From Acidimicrobiia bacterium (GTDB lineage Bacteria > Actinomycetota > Acidimicrobiia > IMCC26256 > JAENVU01): DNA of 12,976 nt. The position numbers and the translations under genes were made by a program. Positions 1 through 7,374 of the stretch are shown piece by piece (position 1 is the stretch's first letter; each line of letters opens with the position of its first letter). The DNA is taken from the NCBI GenBank assembly GCA_017882945.1, contig JADGON010000202.1:1-12976 (forward strand), read 5' to 3'. Under the pieces are notes generated by a model that did no database searches, was not told the origin of the DNA, and saw nothing but the letters and a program-made list of their open reading frames with translations.

Positions 1-25
1 CACCGAAAGCGGGTTCGCGGGTGGG

Positions 26-1327
26 TCAGATGGTGCTGGCGACGGTCTGGAGGGCGTGGGCGGTGCGGGTGACGATGGTGTCGAGCTCGTCGTCGGTGAC
101 GACGAGTGGGGGGCCGATGAGGAACAGGTCGCCGTCGACGCCGTTGGCGCAGCCGGTGCTCGGGTAGACGAGCAGGCCGAGGTCCTTCGCGGCCTTCGTC
201 ACGCGCTCGGCGATCCCCGCGGCGCGCGGGAACGGCGCCTTCGTCGCGCGATCGGCAACGAGCTCGACGCCGATGAGAAGGCCGCGGCCGCGCACGTCGC
301 CGACGATCTCGATGCCGCCGAGCGCGTTCCGGACATCAGTGAGCAGGCGTGCGCCGAGCACGCGGCTGCGCTCGACAAGATCGTCGTCGACGAGTCGCTG
401 GAGCACCGCGCGCCCGACCGCCGCGCCGCCCGGATGGTGGGACCAGGTGAAGCCGTGCACGAACCCGCCACGCTCTCGCACCGTGTCGTGCACCTGACCG
501 CTCGCGATCACGAGCCCGAGCGGCCAGTACCCACTCGACGCGCCCTTGCCCGCAACGAGCACGTCGGGATGGACGTCCCAGTGGTCGCAGGCGAACCAGG
601 TGCCCGTGCGGCCGAAGCCGGTCATCACCTCGTCGGCGACGAGGAGCACGCCGTGACGACGGCACACTTCTGCAACCTGCGGCCAGTAGTCGCCGGGTGG
701 GACCGACGCGCCCGTCGTCGCGCCGCCGATCGGCTCGGCGACGAACGCGGCGACGCGCTCCGGCCCGAGTCGGGTGATCGTCTCGCCCAGCACGGCGGCG
801 TGCTCCGAGCCTGACAAGTCGACGCGGTACGGGTAGACGGCGGGAACCCGCTCGGTCAGACCGAGCCACGGGAGGTACGGCGCGCGCAGCGGATCACGGC
901 CGGAGAGGTCGAGGGCGCCGCGGGTGTTGCCGTGGTACGAGCCGTGACGGGCGAGCACGATGTGCCGATCCGGCTCCCCGCGCGCGAGGTGATACGCCCG
1001 GGCGAGCTTGGACGCGGTCTCGATCGCCTCGCTGCCCCCGCTGACCGGATACACGCGGGCGTCCGCGACCGGGACCAACGGGGCCAGCTCGGCCGCGTAG
1101 GTCTCCAAGACGGAAGTGGTGAATGTCGTCGCGTGCACCGAGTCGACCTGCCGGAGCTGGTGGGCCAGCGCGTCGATGATCACCGGGTCACCGTGGCCGA
1201 GGTTGACCGCGATCGCACCCGAGCATGCGTCGAGGTATCGCTTCCCCTCGGCGTCGACGATCTCGCAACCGTGAGCCTCGACCGCGACCGGCAGCCCGAC
1301 GGCGCGCGAGTAGACGTGCTCGCTCAG
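26..1327 (-). CDS. Class III PLP-dependent aminotransferase (omega-amino acid:pyruvate type)
   Basis: Cytoplasmic fold-type I PLP enzyme that probably moves an amino group from an omega-amino acid or amine to pyruvate or 2-oxoglutarate. Counting from the start chosen here it has 433 residues, normal for class III. Visible are the GGSEAIETASKLAR segment near residue 97, HGSYHG near 128, the PLP-ring Asp232 in LLVADEVMTGFGRTG, and the Schiff-base Lys261 in AGKGASSGYWPLG. The start is a problem: no ATG, GTG or TTG lies near the expected N-terminus. A CTG at 1327-1325 overlaps the upstream stop as CTGA, with GAGG about nine bases upstream, and gives MSEHVYSRAV. The nearest canonical in-frame start (GTG at 1462) would add 45 arginine-rich residues translated from inside the previous gene. 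It is the last gene of the operon in this window. Family certain, substrate unknown, start uncertain. Confidence 0.88.
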   Translation of the reverse strand: MSEHVYSRAVGLPVAVEAHGCEIVDAEGKRYLDACSGAIAVNLGHGDPVIIDALAHQLRQVDSVHATTFTTSVLETYAAELAPLVPVADARVYPVSGGSEAIETASKLARAYHLARGEPDRHIVLARHGSYHGNTRGALDLSGRDPLRAPYLPWLGLTERVPAVYPYRVDLSGSEHAAVLGETITRLGPERVAAFVAEPIGGATTGASVPPGDYWPQVAEVCRRHGVLLVADEVMTGFGRTGTWFACDHWDVHPDVLVAGKGASSGYWPLGLVIASGQVHDTVRERGGFVHGFTWSHHPGGAAVGRAVLQRLVDDDLVERSRVLGARLLTDVRNALGGIEIVGDVRGRGLLIGVELVADRATKAPFPRAAGIAERVTKAAKDLGLLVYPSTGCANGVDGDLFLIGPPLVVTDDELDTIVTRTAHALQTVASTI

Positions 1328-2607
1328 GGCGCGACCTCGGCGCAGGCGTCGGCCAGGATCGCGACTGCGGTCTCGGCCTGATCGGGCCGGATCGTGAGTG
1401 CCGGCGCGAACCGGACCGCACGCTCGCCGCAGGTCAGGACGAGCAACCCGCGCCGGAAGCACGCCTGTTCGACCTGCGCCGCGATGTCGTGGGTCGGGAA
1501 GTCGATCCCGATCATCAGTCCGCGACCGCGCACGTCGGTCAGCAGCGGCTGGCGAGCCTGCAGCTCGCGCAACCGGGTGAACAGCAGGTACCCGACCGAC
1601 GCGGCATTCGCGGTCAACGAGCCTTCGACGAGATCGAGCGTCGCAATCGCGGCCGCGCACGCGACCGGGTTGCCACCGAACGTCGAGCCGTGCGCGCCGG
1701 CGCTCCACTTCATGAGGTCCGAGCGCGCGATGAGCGCGCCCAGTGGCATGCCGCTCGCGATGCCCTTGCCCGAGAGCACGATGTCGGGCTGGATGCGCTC
1801 GTGCTCGACCGCCCACAGCTTCCCGGTGCGGCCGATTCCGCTCTGGATCTCGTCCGCGACGAACAGGATCCCGTGGTGGGCGCACAGTCGTTGCAGCCGG
1901 GCGAGCCACCCGGCGGGCGGGACGATGTAGCCACCCTCACCCTGGATGGGCTCGACGATCACGGCCGCCACTTCTTCCGGGGTGACGAGGTGGTTGAACA
2001 AGACATCCTCGATGTAGCCGTCGGCGCCGTACGGCGCGTGATGCACGCCGGGGAGCAGCGGGCTGTAGCCCTGGCGGTACTTCGCCTTGCTCGCGGTGAG
2101 CGACAGGCTGCCGAGACTCCGACCGTGGAACGCGCCGAGGAACGCGATCACGTACTGCCGTCCGGTCGCGTGGCGGGCCAGCTTGATCGAAGCCTCGACG
2201 GCTTCCGTCCCCGAGTTGGTGAGGAAGACCTTGCTCTCACCCACGATCGGTGCGCGCGCGACAAGTCGTTCGGACAGCTCGGCGTAGACCGGCGGGTAGA
2301 AGTCGCTCGAGCAGTAGTGGATGAGCTGGCCGGCCTGGGTCGAGATCGCGTCGACGACCGCGGGGTGGCAGTGACCGGTGGAGGTGACCGCGATCCCCGC
2401 GTTGAAGTCCAGAAAGCGGTTGCCGTCGACGTCCTCGATCACGAGACCCGAGGCGCGTGCCGGCACCAGCGGATAGACCCGGCCCATCGACGGGCTCGTC
2501 ACGCGCTCATCGCGCTCGATCCATCCCCTTGCGTTCGGCCCGGGCAGTTCAGTGACGAGCACCGGCGCCGTCGCCTCCCCCAGGTCCGTGCCGGAGACCT
2601 TGGTCAT
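1324..2607 (-). CDS. gabT: Class III aminotransferase, GABA/ornithine transaminase type
   Basis: Cytoplasmic PLP enzyme of 427 residues. It resembles 4-aminobutyrate transaminases and the broad-specificity ornithine/amino acid omega-transaminases (also racemases) of Thermococcales, which share a PGP..R..IERDE opening and the GIASG.PLGA signature. Visible are NSGTEAVEASIKLAR (131-145), GAFHGRSLGSLSLTASK (158-174), VEPIQGEGG (218-226), Asp252 in FVADEIQSGIGRTG, the PLP Lys281 in SGKGIASGMPLGA, and a HGSTFGGNP-type substrate loop downstream. It lacks the cysteine-rich insert of the archaeal enzymes. The ATG at 2607 overlaps the stop of the preceding dehydrogenase as ATGA, and its own stop overlaps the CTG start of the next aminotransferase. 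Likely product is an aldehyde such as succinate semialdehyde or glutamate-5-semialdehyde; the latter would feed the dehydrogenase just upstream. The symbol names the family; GABA versus ornithine is not settled. Confidence 0.9.
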   Translation of the reverse strand: MTKVSGTDLGEATAPVLVTELPGPNARGWIERDERVTSPSMGRVYPLVPARASGLVIEDVDGNRFLDFNAGIAVTSTGHCHPAVVDAISTQAGQLIHYCSSDFYPPVYAELSERLVARAPIVGESKVFLTNSGTEAVEASIKLARHATGRQYVIAFLGAFHGRSLGSLSLTASKAKYRQGYSPLLPGVHHAPYGADGYIEDVLFNHLVTPEEVAAVIVEPIQGEGGYIVPPAGWLARLQRLCAHHGILFVADEIQSGIGRTGKLWAVEHERIQPDIVLSGKGIASGMPLGALIARSDLMKWSAGAHGSTFGGNPVACAAAIATLDLVEGSLTANAASVGYLLFTRLRELQARQPLLTDVRGRGLMIGIDFPTHDIAAQVEQACFRRGLLVLTCGERAVRFAPALTIRPDQAETAVAILADACAEVAP

Positions 2608-4166
2608 GCACCCACCACCGTTCGGCTCTGCTCGCGAAGGTATTGCTGCACGTAGTACGGGCCCCCGCCCGCCTTGCCGTTCGTCCCGGAACCCTTCCAA
2701 CCACCGAACGGCTGCACCCCGGGCCACGCGCCGGTGGTCGCGCCGGCCGGCCGGTTGATGTAGACGACACCCGCCTCGATCCGGTTCAGGAACTCGTCGA
2801 CCTCGGAGGGCTCGGTACTGAACATTCCCGCGGTGAGACCCAACGGAGTGTCGTTCGCGAGGGTGAATGCCTCATCGAGCGAGTCGACGGCGGCCACCGC
2901 GATGAGCGGCACGAAAAGCTCGGTGGTCCAGGTCAACGAGTCGCGCGGCACCTCGATGACGGTCGGGGGAAGGTACGTGCCGCGAGCGAGCGCGCCATCG
3001 GTCAGGCGCTCACCACCGCAGTGCACCTTGCCGCGAGCGCGTGCTTCGGCGACCACGCGGTTGAAGCGCTCGACGGCCGCGTCGTCGATCACCGGACCCA
3101 TGTACGTGTCGCGCGCCAACGGGTCTCCGACGACCATTCCCCGGGCCTGCCCGACGAGGCGCTCGATGAACTCCGCCGCGACCGGGCGTTCGACGTACGC
3201 GCGCGAAGCCGCAGAGCACTTCTGGCCGCTGAGCCCGAACGCCGAGCGCGCGGTGCCCTGCGCAGCGAGGTCGAGATTCGCGTGCCGGCTGATGATCACC
3301 GGGTTCTTGCCACCCATCTCACAGATCGTCGGCTTCGGGTGCTCGCGGGTGAAGCTCCGGTAGATCTCCATGCCGACTTCGTACGAGCCGGTGAACGTGA
3401 TCCCGTCGACGTCCGGGTTCGTCACCAGCGCGTGGCCCACCGTCTCGCCCGGACCGGTCACCACGTGCAGCACACCAGCCGGGACGCCCGCTTCCCAGAG
3501 GATCTGACCCGTCAACAGGCCGGTGAACACGCCCTGTTCGCTCGGCTTGAGGACGACGGTGTTGCCGGCGACGAGCGCGGCGCCCATCGGCCCGGCCGAC
3601 AGCGCCATCGGGAAGTTGAACGGGCTGATCACCGCCCACACGCCGTAGGGGCGCATGATGTCCGAGGTCTCCTCGACCGGGTTGAGCCGCCCCATCGGGA
3701 GCGCGAACCCGTCGTGCTCGGTCATCTGGTGGCAGTAGTAGCGGATCAGGTCGGCGGACTCCTCGACGTCGCCGAGCGCCTCGAGCCGGTTCTTGCCGAC
3801 TTCCATCGCCATCAGCGCGGCGAGCTCGGCCCGATGCTCGCTGATCTGGTCGGCCGCGCGCTCGAGGATCTCGACGCGCGCCTGCCACGGTGTCGCCGCC
3901 CACTCGGGTGCGGCGCGGCGTGCGGCGGAGGCCGCGTCACGCACGTCGTCCTCGGTCGCATTCGCGAACCGCCCGATGACGATGTCACGGTCGCTCGGTG
4001 ACCGTTCCTCGAAGAACGTGCCGTCACCGCTGCGCTTCTCGCCGTCGACCGTGAAGTGGTGGTCCTCGCCCAGCCACGTGCGCGCGATCTCGATGCCGTG
4101 GTCGTACGCGACGTGGAGCTCGTCATTGTCGGCCGAGAGGGTGGCATAGGTGACTCGGAAGGCCAT
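2604..4166 (-). CDS. Aldehyde dehydrogenase, L-glutamate gamma-semialdehyde (P5C) dehydrogenase-like
   Basis: NAD(P)-dependent aldehyde dehydrogenase of 520 residues, cytoplasmic. The long N-terminus before the Rossmann core (about 1-60) and the ending GGPYYVQQYLREQSRTVV recall RocA/PruA-type 1-pyrroline-5-carboxylate dehydrogenases. Catalytic residues are present: Asn184 in SPFNFP, Lys207 in LKPSE, Glu283 in CEMGGKNP and Cys317 in GLSGQKCSAASR. The usual E-x-F-G-P cofactor motif reads ELFVP (416-420). The ATG at 4166 has a clear GAGGAG ribosome site nine bases upstream, inside the end of the ThDP-enzyme gene, whose stop is only 4 nt away. The gene ends in an ATGA overlap with the aminotransferase. 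Expected reaction is glutamate-5-semialdehyde or a similar semialdehyde to the acid. Together with the next gene it would make an ornithine-to-glutamate route (inference). Another semialdehyde substrate is possible. Confidence 0.88.
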   Translation of the reverse strand: MAFRVTYATLSADNDELHVAYDHGIEIARTWLGEDHHFTVDGEKRSGDGTFFEERSPSDRDIVIGRFANATEDDVRDAASAARRAAPEWAATPWQARVEILERAADQISEHRAELAALMAMEVGKNRLEALGDVEESADLIRYYCHQMTEHDGFALPMGRLNPVEETSDIMRPYGVWAVISPFNFPMALSAGPMGAALVAGNTVVLKPSEQGVFTGLLTGQILWEAGVPAGVLHVVTGPGETVGHALVTNPDVDGITFTGSYEVGMEIYRSFTREHPKPTICEMGGKNPVIISRHANLDLAAQGTARSAFGLSGQKCSAASRAYVERPVAAEFIERLVGQARGMVVGDPLARDTYMGPVIDDAAVERFNRVVAEARARGKVHCGGERLTDGALARGTYLPPTVIEVPRDSLTWTTELFVPLIAVAAVDSLDEAFTLANDTPLGLTAGMFSTEPSEVDEFLNRIEAGVVYINRPAGATTGAWPGVQPFGGWKGSGTNGKAGGGPYYVQQYLREQSRTVVGA

Positions 4167-4170
4167 GCGA

Positions 4171-5799
4171 TCACGCTCCTCGGAGGGGCCAGCGCGGTGA
4201 GGTGCTGCGGGGTGGGAACAGCGTGGCCCGCACGTGCAGCAGGTTGGGTACGCCTGACGCTACGGCTTCGGCGAGCGCGGCCTGGTAGTCCTCGCCCACG
4301 CCAACCACGCTGCGCGCGGCGATCCCGAACCCGCGGGCCACTGCGGCGAAGTCGGGAGTCGTCAGCTCGGTGCCGAGATCGGCATCCGGGTCGTGGCCGT
4401 AGCGGAGCATGCCGTAGCCCCCGTCGTCGACGACGACCGCGGTCAGCGGGAGCCGCTCCTGCGCCGCAGTCGCGAGCTCGCCGATCGCGAAGAGCATCCC
4501 GCCGTCACCGCTCACCGAGACGACGGGCCGGTGCTCGGCTTGGAATGCAGCAGCCGCGCCGATTGCCGCGGGGAACGCGTAGCCGAGCGTGCCCCAGCCC
4601 ATCGGGTAGTGGAGCGATCGCGGGGTGCGCACTCGGAAGTGACCCGCGAGCCAGTAGCCGGGGATGCACATGTCGGCGAAGACGAGTGCTCCGGCGGGAA
4701 GCGCGGCTTCGGTACGCTCGAGGAACTCGATCGACTCCGCCGTCTCGGGGGCGGCGCGCAGCTCGTCGCGCAACGTCGCGACGAGCGCGGCGAGGTCACC
4801 GGCCCACGGCTCGCGTGGCGCGACCGCCTGGGCGATCAGATCGGTGATCCGCGCGTCGGCGGTGAGGACGGCGTCCATCGAGTAGTTCTTGGTCGCATCG
4901 GCGGGGTCGACATTGATCGCGACGCGGCGCCCGGGGAGCGGAAGACGCCAGGCCATCGTGGTCATCGCGTCGAGATCGCTGCCGATGACGATGGCAAGGT
5001 CCGCTCGCTCGATGAGGTCGATCACCGGCGGTTCGTGCGGCGGCGCGCCAACGAGCAGCGGATGGTCTGCGGAGAGCACGCCCCGCGCCTGATAGGTGGT
5101 CACGACCGGTGCGCCCAGCCGAGTCGCGAGCGCGGCAATCCCGTCGCCGGCGTCACGCGTGCCTCCACCGATCCACAACAACGGTCGTTCGGAGGTGGCG
5201 ATCGCGTCGAGCGAGGGTTGCATGTCGCTGATGCCGGCTGTCCACTCACCGGGCGGGTCTTCGACGAGCGGTGCCGGTGCGTCGAGGAGATCGGTCGGGA
5301 TGCCGACGTACACCGGTCCGGAGGGAGCCGACCGGGCAAGCGTCGCGGCCGCGATCACCGCAGTGGCGATCCCCTCGGCGTCCGCCACCTCGATCGTCGA
5401 CTTGGTGACGGCGACGAACATCGCGGCCTGGGCGATGCTCTCGTGCAGCACGCCGCGGTACACACCCGGCCGGCGCTGTGTCGTCGGGATGTCGGTTGCG
5501 ATCACGACGACGGGGGAGTGCGACGCCCACGCTTCGCCGACCGCGCCGACGGTGTTGGCTGCGCCCGGTCCGGTCGTGGTGAGCGCGACACCGAGCTTCC
5601 CGGTTGCGCGCGCGTACCCGTCCGCCGCGTAGACGGTTCCCTGCTCGTGGCGCGATCCCACGATGCGGGTGCCGGCGTCGTGCAGCGCCGGCCACAGCGC
5701 GAGGTTGTGCACGCCGGGGAGACCGAACGCGACCTCGACGCCGAGCGACTTCAGGGTGAAGGCGACGGAGTGCGCGCCCGTCGCAGACCCGTTGGTCAC
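4171..5799 (-). CDS. ThDP-dependent enzyme, acetolactate synthase / 2-oxoacid decarboxylase superfamily
   Basis: Thiamine-diphosphate enzyme of 542 residues with the usual three domains: PYR (about 1-170), a central domain (about 190-330) and PP (about 360-530). The cofactor-activating Glu52 sits in SRHEQGTVYAADGYAR, followed by TTGPGAANTVGAVGEAW. The metal-binding motif is GDGGMLF (431-437) with VVDDGGYGMLRY (456-467). Here D458-D459 stand where most relatives have Asn-Asn or Asn-Asp. The GTG at 5799 overlaps the previous stop as GTGA and has GGAGGG six bases upstream. Longer in-frame translation exists upstream but is only the shadow of the dehydrogenase gene. No regulatory subunit gene is present, so housekeeping acetolactate synthase is unlikely. 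Between two aldehyde dehydrogenases and two aminotransferases, a decarboxylase making an aldehyde from a 2-oxo acid (as AruI does with 2-ketoarginine) is a reasonable guess. Carboligase or acyl-transfer chemistry cannot be excluded. Confidence 0.85.
   Translation of the reverse strand: MTNGSATGAHSVAFTLKSLGVEVAFGLPGVHNLALWPALHDAGTRIVGSRHEQGTVYAADGYARATGKLGVALTTTGPGAANTVGAVGEAWASHSPVVVIATDIPTTQRRPGVYRGVLHESIAQAAMFVAVTKSTIEVADAEGIATAVIAAATLARSAPSGPVYVGIPTDLLDAPAPLVEDPPGEWTAGISDMQPSLDAIATSERPLLWIGGGTRDAGDGIAALATRLGAPVVTTYQARGVLSADHPLLVGAPPHEPPVIDLIERADLAIVIGSDLDAMTTMAWRLPLPGRRVAINVDPADATKNYSMDAVLTADARITDLIAQAVAPREPWAGDLAALVATLRDELRAAPETAESIEFLERTEAALPAGALVFADMCIPGYWLAGHFRVRTPRSLHYPMGWGTLGYAFPAAIGAAAAFQAEHRPVVSVSGDGGMLFAIGELATAAQERLPLTAVVVDDGGYGMLRYGHDPDADLGTELTTPDFAAVARGFGIAARSVVGVGEDYQAALAEAVASGVPNLLHVRATLFPPRSTSPRWPLRGA
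4176..4181 (-). promoter_or_regulatory. Shine-Dalgarno site of the P5C dehydrogenase-like gene
   Basis: Minus-strand GAGGAG, nine bases before the ATG at 4166. It lies within the last codons of the ThDP-enzyme gene, so translation of the two is probably coupled. It supports the 4166 start. Confidence 0.75.
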
Positions 5800-7253
5800 T
5801 CGCCGCCCTCCACCGGGGGACGGTTGTCGATCTGGGCTCGCTGCAGCCGGCCCGAGTAGTCGACGTACACGCTCTTGTTCTCGCTGAACTGCTCGATCCC
5901 GCGCCGCCCGGCCTCGCGGTAGCCGTTGCCGGTGTGCTTCGTGCCGCCGAACGGCAGGTGGATCTCCGCACCGATGGTCGGCGCGTTCACGTAGACGATG
6001 CCCGTGTTGATCTGGTCCACCGCCTGGAGCGCGGGCGCGATCGCGGCCGTGTAGATCGCGGCCGAGAGCCCGTACTCGCTCTCGTTCACGACGTCGATCG
6101 CCTCGTCGAGCGAGTCGACTTCGATGACCGAGAGGACCGGCCCGAAGACCTCCTCGCGCGCGATGCGGTGGGTCCGCTCGACGCCACGGAGGATCGTCGG
6201 CGCGTAGAAGGCCCCTCCCTCGCAACCGTCCAGCTCCACGATGGTCGCGCCGGTCGTTGCCTGGGCGCCTTCGTCCAACGCGGCTCGTACCATTCCGTCG
6301 ATGCGCTCGGCCGAGTGGAGGTCGATGACCGGCCCCACGTCGGTGGTCGGATCGGTGGGGTCACCCAGCTGGAGCGCCGCGGCGCGCACGGTGAGCGCGG
6401 CGACGAGCTCGTCGGCGACATCGCGGTGCACGACGAGCCGCGAGGTCGAGGTGCAACGTTGTCCGGCGGTGCCGAACGCACCGAACAGCGCGCCATCGGT
6501 GGCAAGCGCGAGGTCCGCGTCGGGGAGAACGATCATCGCGTTCTTCCCACCGAGCTCGAGGCTGACGAGCCGGGGACCGGTCGCCATGGCTGCGGCGGCG
6601 ACCGCGCGCCCCGTCGGCACCGAGCCGGTGAAGCTCACGGCGCGGACGCCGGGGTGCACGACGAGCGCCTGGCCCGGGTCGGCGTGACCGTGGACGAGGT
6701 TCACGAGACCCTCGGGAACGCCCGCCTCCAGAAGCGCCGCGACGAACTCCTCCGCGCACGTGGGCGCGTGCTCGGACGGCTTGAGCACGATGCCGTTGCC
6801 CGCCAGCAACGCGGGGAAGCACTTCCACGAAGGAATCGCGACCGGGAAGTTCCACGGCGTGATCATCCCGACCACACCGACCGGCTGGCGCGTCGTCCAT
6901 CCCATCTTGTTCGGCAGCTCGGACGGCATCGTCTCGCCCCACGCGGCGCGGCCCAACCCCGCGACGTAGTGCGCCATGTCGATGGCTTCCTGTACGTCGC
7001 CGCCGGCCTCGATCAGGATCTTTCCCGCTTCGCGCGCGACGAGGGTGGAGAAGTCGGTCTTGCGCGCCGCGAGGATCGCGCCGCACTTGTCGATCACCTC
7101 GGCCCGGGCCGGCGTCGGGACCCGCGCCCACTCCTGCTGTGCCTCGGTCGCGCGCTCCACCGCAGTGTCGACGTCCGCTGCGGTGCCCTCGGGGTAGGTG
7201 CCCAGGACCTCGCTCGGACGGGCGGGGTTCACGCTCGTGAAGGTCGTGCCCAT
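5796..7253 (-). CDS. NAD(P)-dependent aldehyde dehydrogenase
   Basis: Aldehyde dehydrogenase of 485 residues, typical length, no signal peptide. Seen: TPWNFPVAIPSWK (132-144) with catalytic Asn135, Lys158 in LKPSE, Glu233 in LELGGKN, nucleophile Cys267 in GTAGQRCTSTSRL, EEVFGP (367-372), and a C-terminal TIGAEIHLPFGGTKHTGNG motif followed by REAG (426-449). GTAGQRCT and the GAE..PFGG.K.TGNG pattern recall the broad group holding aminoadipate-semialdehyde (ALDH7-like) and ketoglutarate-semialdehyde dehydrogenases, but I cannot fix the substrate. The ATG at 7253 is chosen because GAGGAG lies six bases upstream; extension further upstream would cross the inverted repeat and run into the oxidoreductase gene. 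It is the first gene of block B, and its stop overlaps the ThDP gene by 4 nt. Likely role: oxidising the aldehyde made by the ThDP enzyme or an aminotransferase (inference). Confidence 0.9.
   Translation of the reverse strand: MGTTFTSVNPARPSEVLGTYPEGTAADVDTAVERATEAQQEWARVPTPARAEVIDKCGAILAARKTDFSTLVAREAGKILIEAGGDVQEAIDMAHYVAGLGRAAWGETMPSELPNKMGWTTRQPVGVVGMITPWNFPVAIPSWKCFPALLAGNGIVLKPSEHAPTCAEEFVAALLEAGVPEGLVNLVHGHADPGQALVVHPGVRAVSFTGSVPTGRAVAAAAMATGPRLVSLELGGKNAMIVLPDADLALATDGALFGAFGTAGQRCTSTSRLVVHRDVADELVAALTVRAAALQLGDPTDPTTDVGPVIDLHSAERIDGMVRAALDEGAQATTGATIVELDGCEGGAFYAPTILRGVERTHRIAREEVFGPVLSVIEVDSLDEAIDVVNESEYGLSAAIYTAAIAPALQAVDQINTGIVYVNAPTIGAEIHLPFGGTKHTGNGYREAGRRGIEQFSENKSVYVDYSGRLQRAQIDNRPPVEGGE
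5806..5811 (-). promoter_or_regulatory. Shine-Dalgarno site of the ThDP-enzyme gene
   Basis: Minus-strand GGAGGG, six bases before the GTG at 5799 and inside the 3' end of the upstream dehydrogenase gene. It decides the GTG start over longer in-frame possibilities. Confidence 0.75.
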
Positions 7254-7259
7254 CGCGGT

Positions 7260-7265
7260 CTCCTC
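7260..7265 (-). promoter_or_regulatory. Shine-Dalgarno site of the first block B dehydrogenase
   Basis: Minus-strand GAGGAG six bases before the ATG at 7253. It is the strongest ribosome site at the head of block B and rules out longer N-terminal extensions. Confidence 0.75.
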
Positions 7266-7326
7266 GGGGGCCGTCGGGGAATGACTGGCCCGCCTGCATT
7301 CTGGTCTACCCATTCCACCGTCCGTT

Positions 7327-7361
7327 GTTGCGTTTCCGGCGGTAATCGCCGGAAACGCAAC
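7327..7361. repeat. Perfect 15-bp inverted repeat with 5-nt loop (terminator or operator)
   Basis: GTTGCGTTTCCGGCG (7327-7341) is followed by the loop GTAAT and an exact reverse complement (7347-7361). Allowing one bulged base the stem extends by about four more pairs. It starts 13 bases after the oxidoreductase stop codon, which fits a terminator. No T-run follows on either strand, so it would be a non-canonical GC-rich terminator of the kind common in actinobacteria. Its place upstream of block B equally allows an operator for a dimeric regulator. The symmetry is certain; the role is not. Confidence 0.85.
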
Positions 7362-7374
7362 CAACGAGGGGTGC

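Larger units (their letters stand above)
7254..7374 (-). other. Intergenic region likely to carry block B control signals
   Basis: This 121-bp gap separates the oxidoreductase stop from the first block B start. It holds a perfect hairpin-forming inverted repeat (7327-7361), a weak -10-like CAGAAT (minus strand, 7303-7298) without a convincing -35 box, and a loose pair GGAATG/CATTCC (7278-7283 and 7311-7316). A promoter for block B would have to lie here or further upstream. The promoter call is weak. Confidence 0.35.

Noticed and set aside
4171..5799. Sulfoacetaldehyde acetyltransferase (Xsc) in a taurine pathway with the aminotransferase.
   Set aside because: Context is suggestive, but the protein is shorter than Xsc and its N-terminal cofactor region (SRHEQGTVYAADGYAR) does not resemble the Xsc form I know. 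No phosphotransacetylase or taurine transporter is in view.
4171..6225. A 684-residue version of the ThDP enzyme.
   Set aside because: The additional 142 residues are a shadow of the dehydrogenase gene. The GTG at 5799 with GGAGGG and a GTGA overlap gives the family's normal length.
7327..7361. Canonical intrinsic terminator.
   Set aside because: The stem is strong, but no T-run follows it on either strand, so I list it as an inverted repeat with role undecided.
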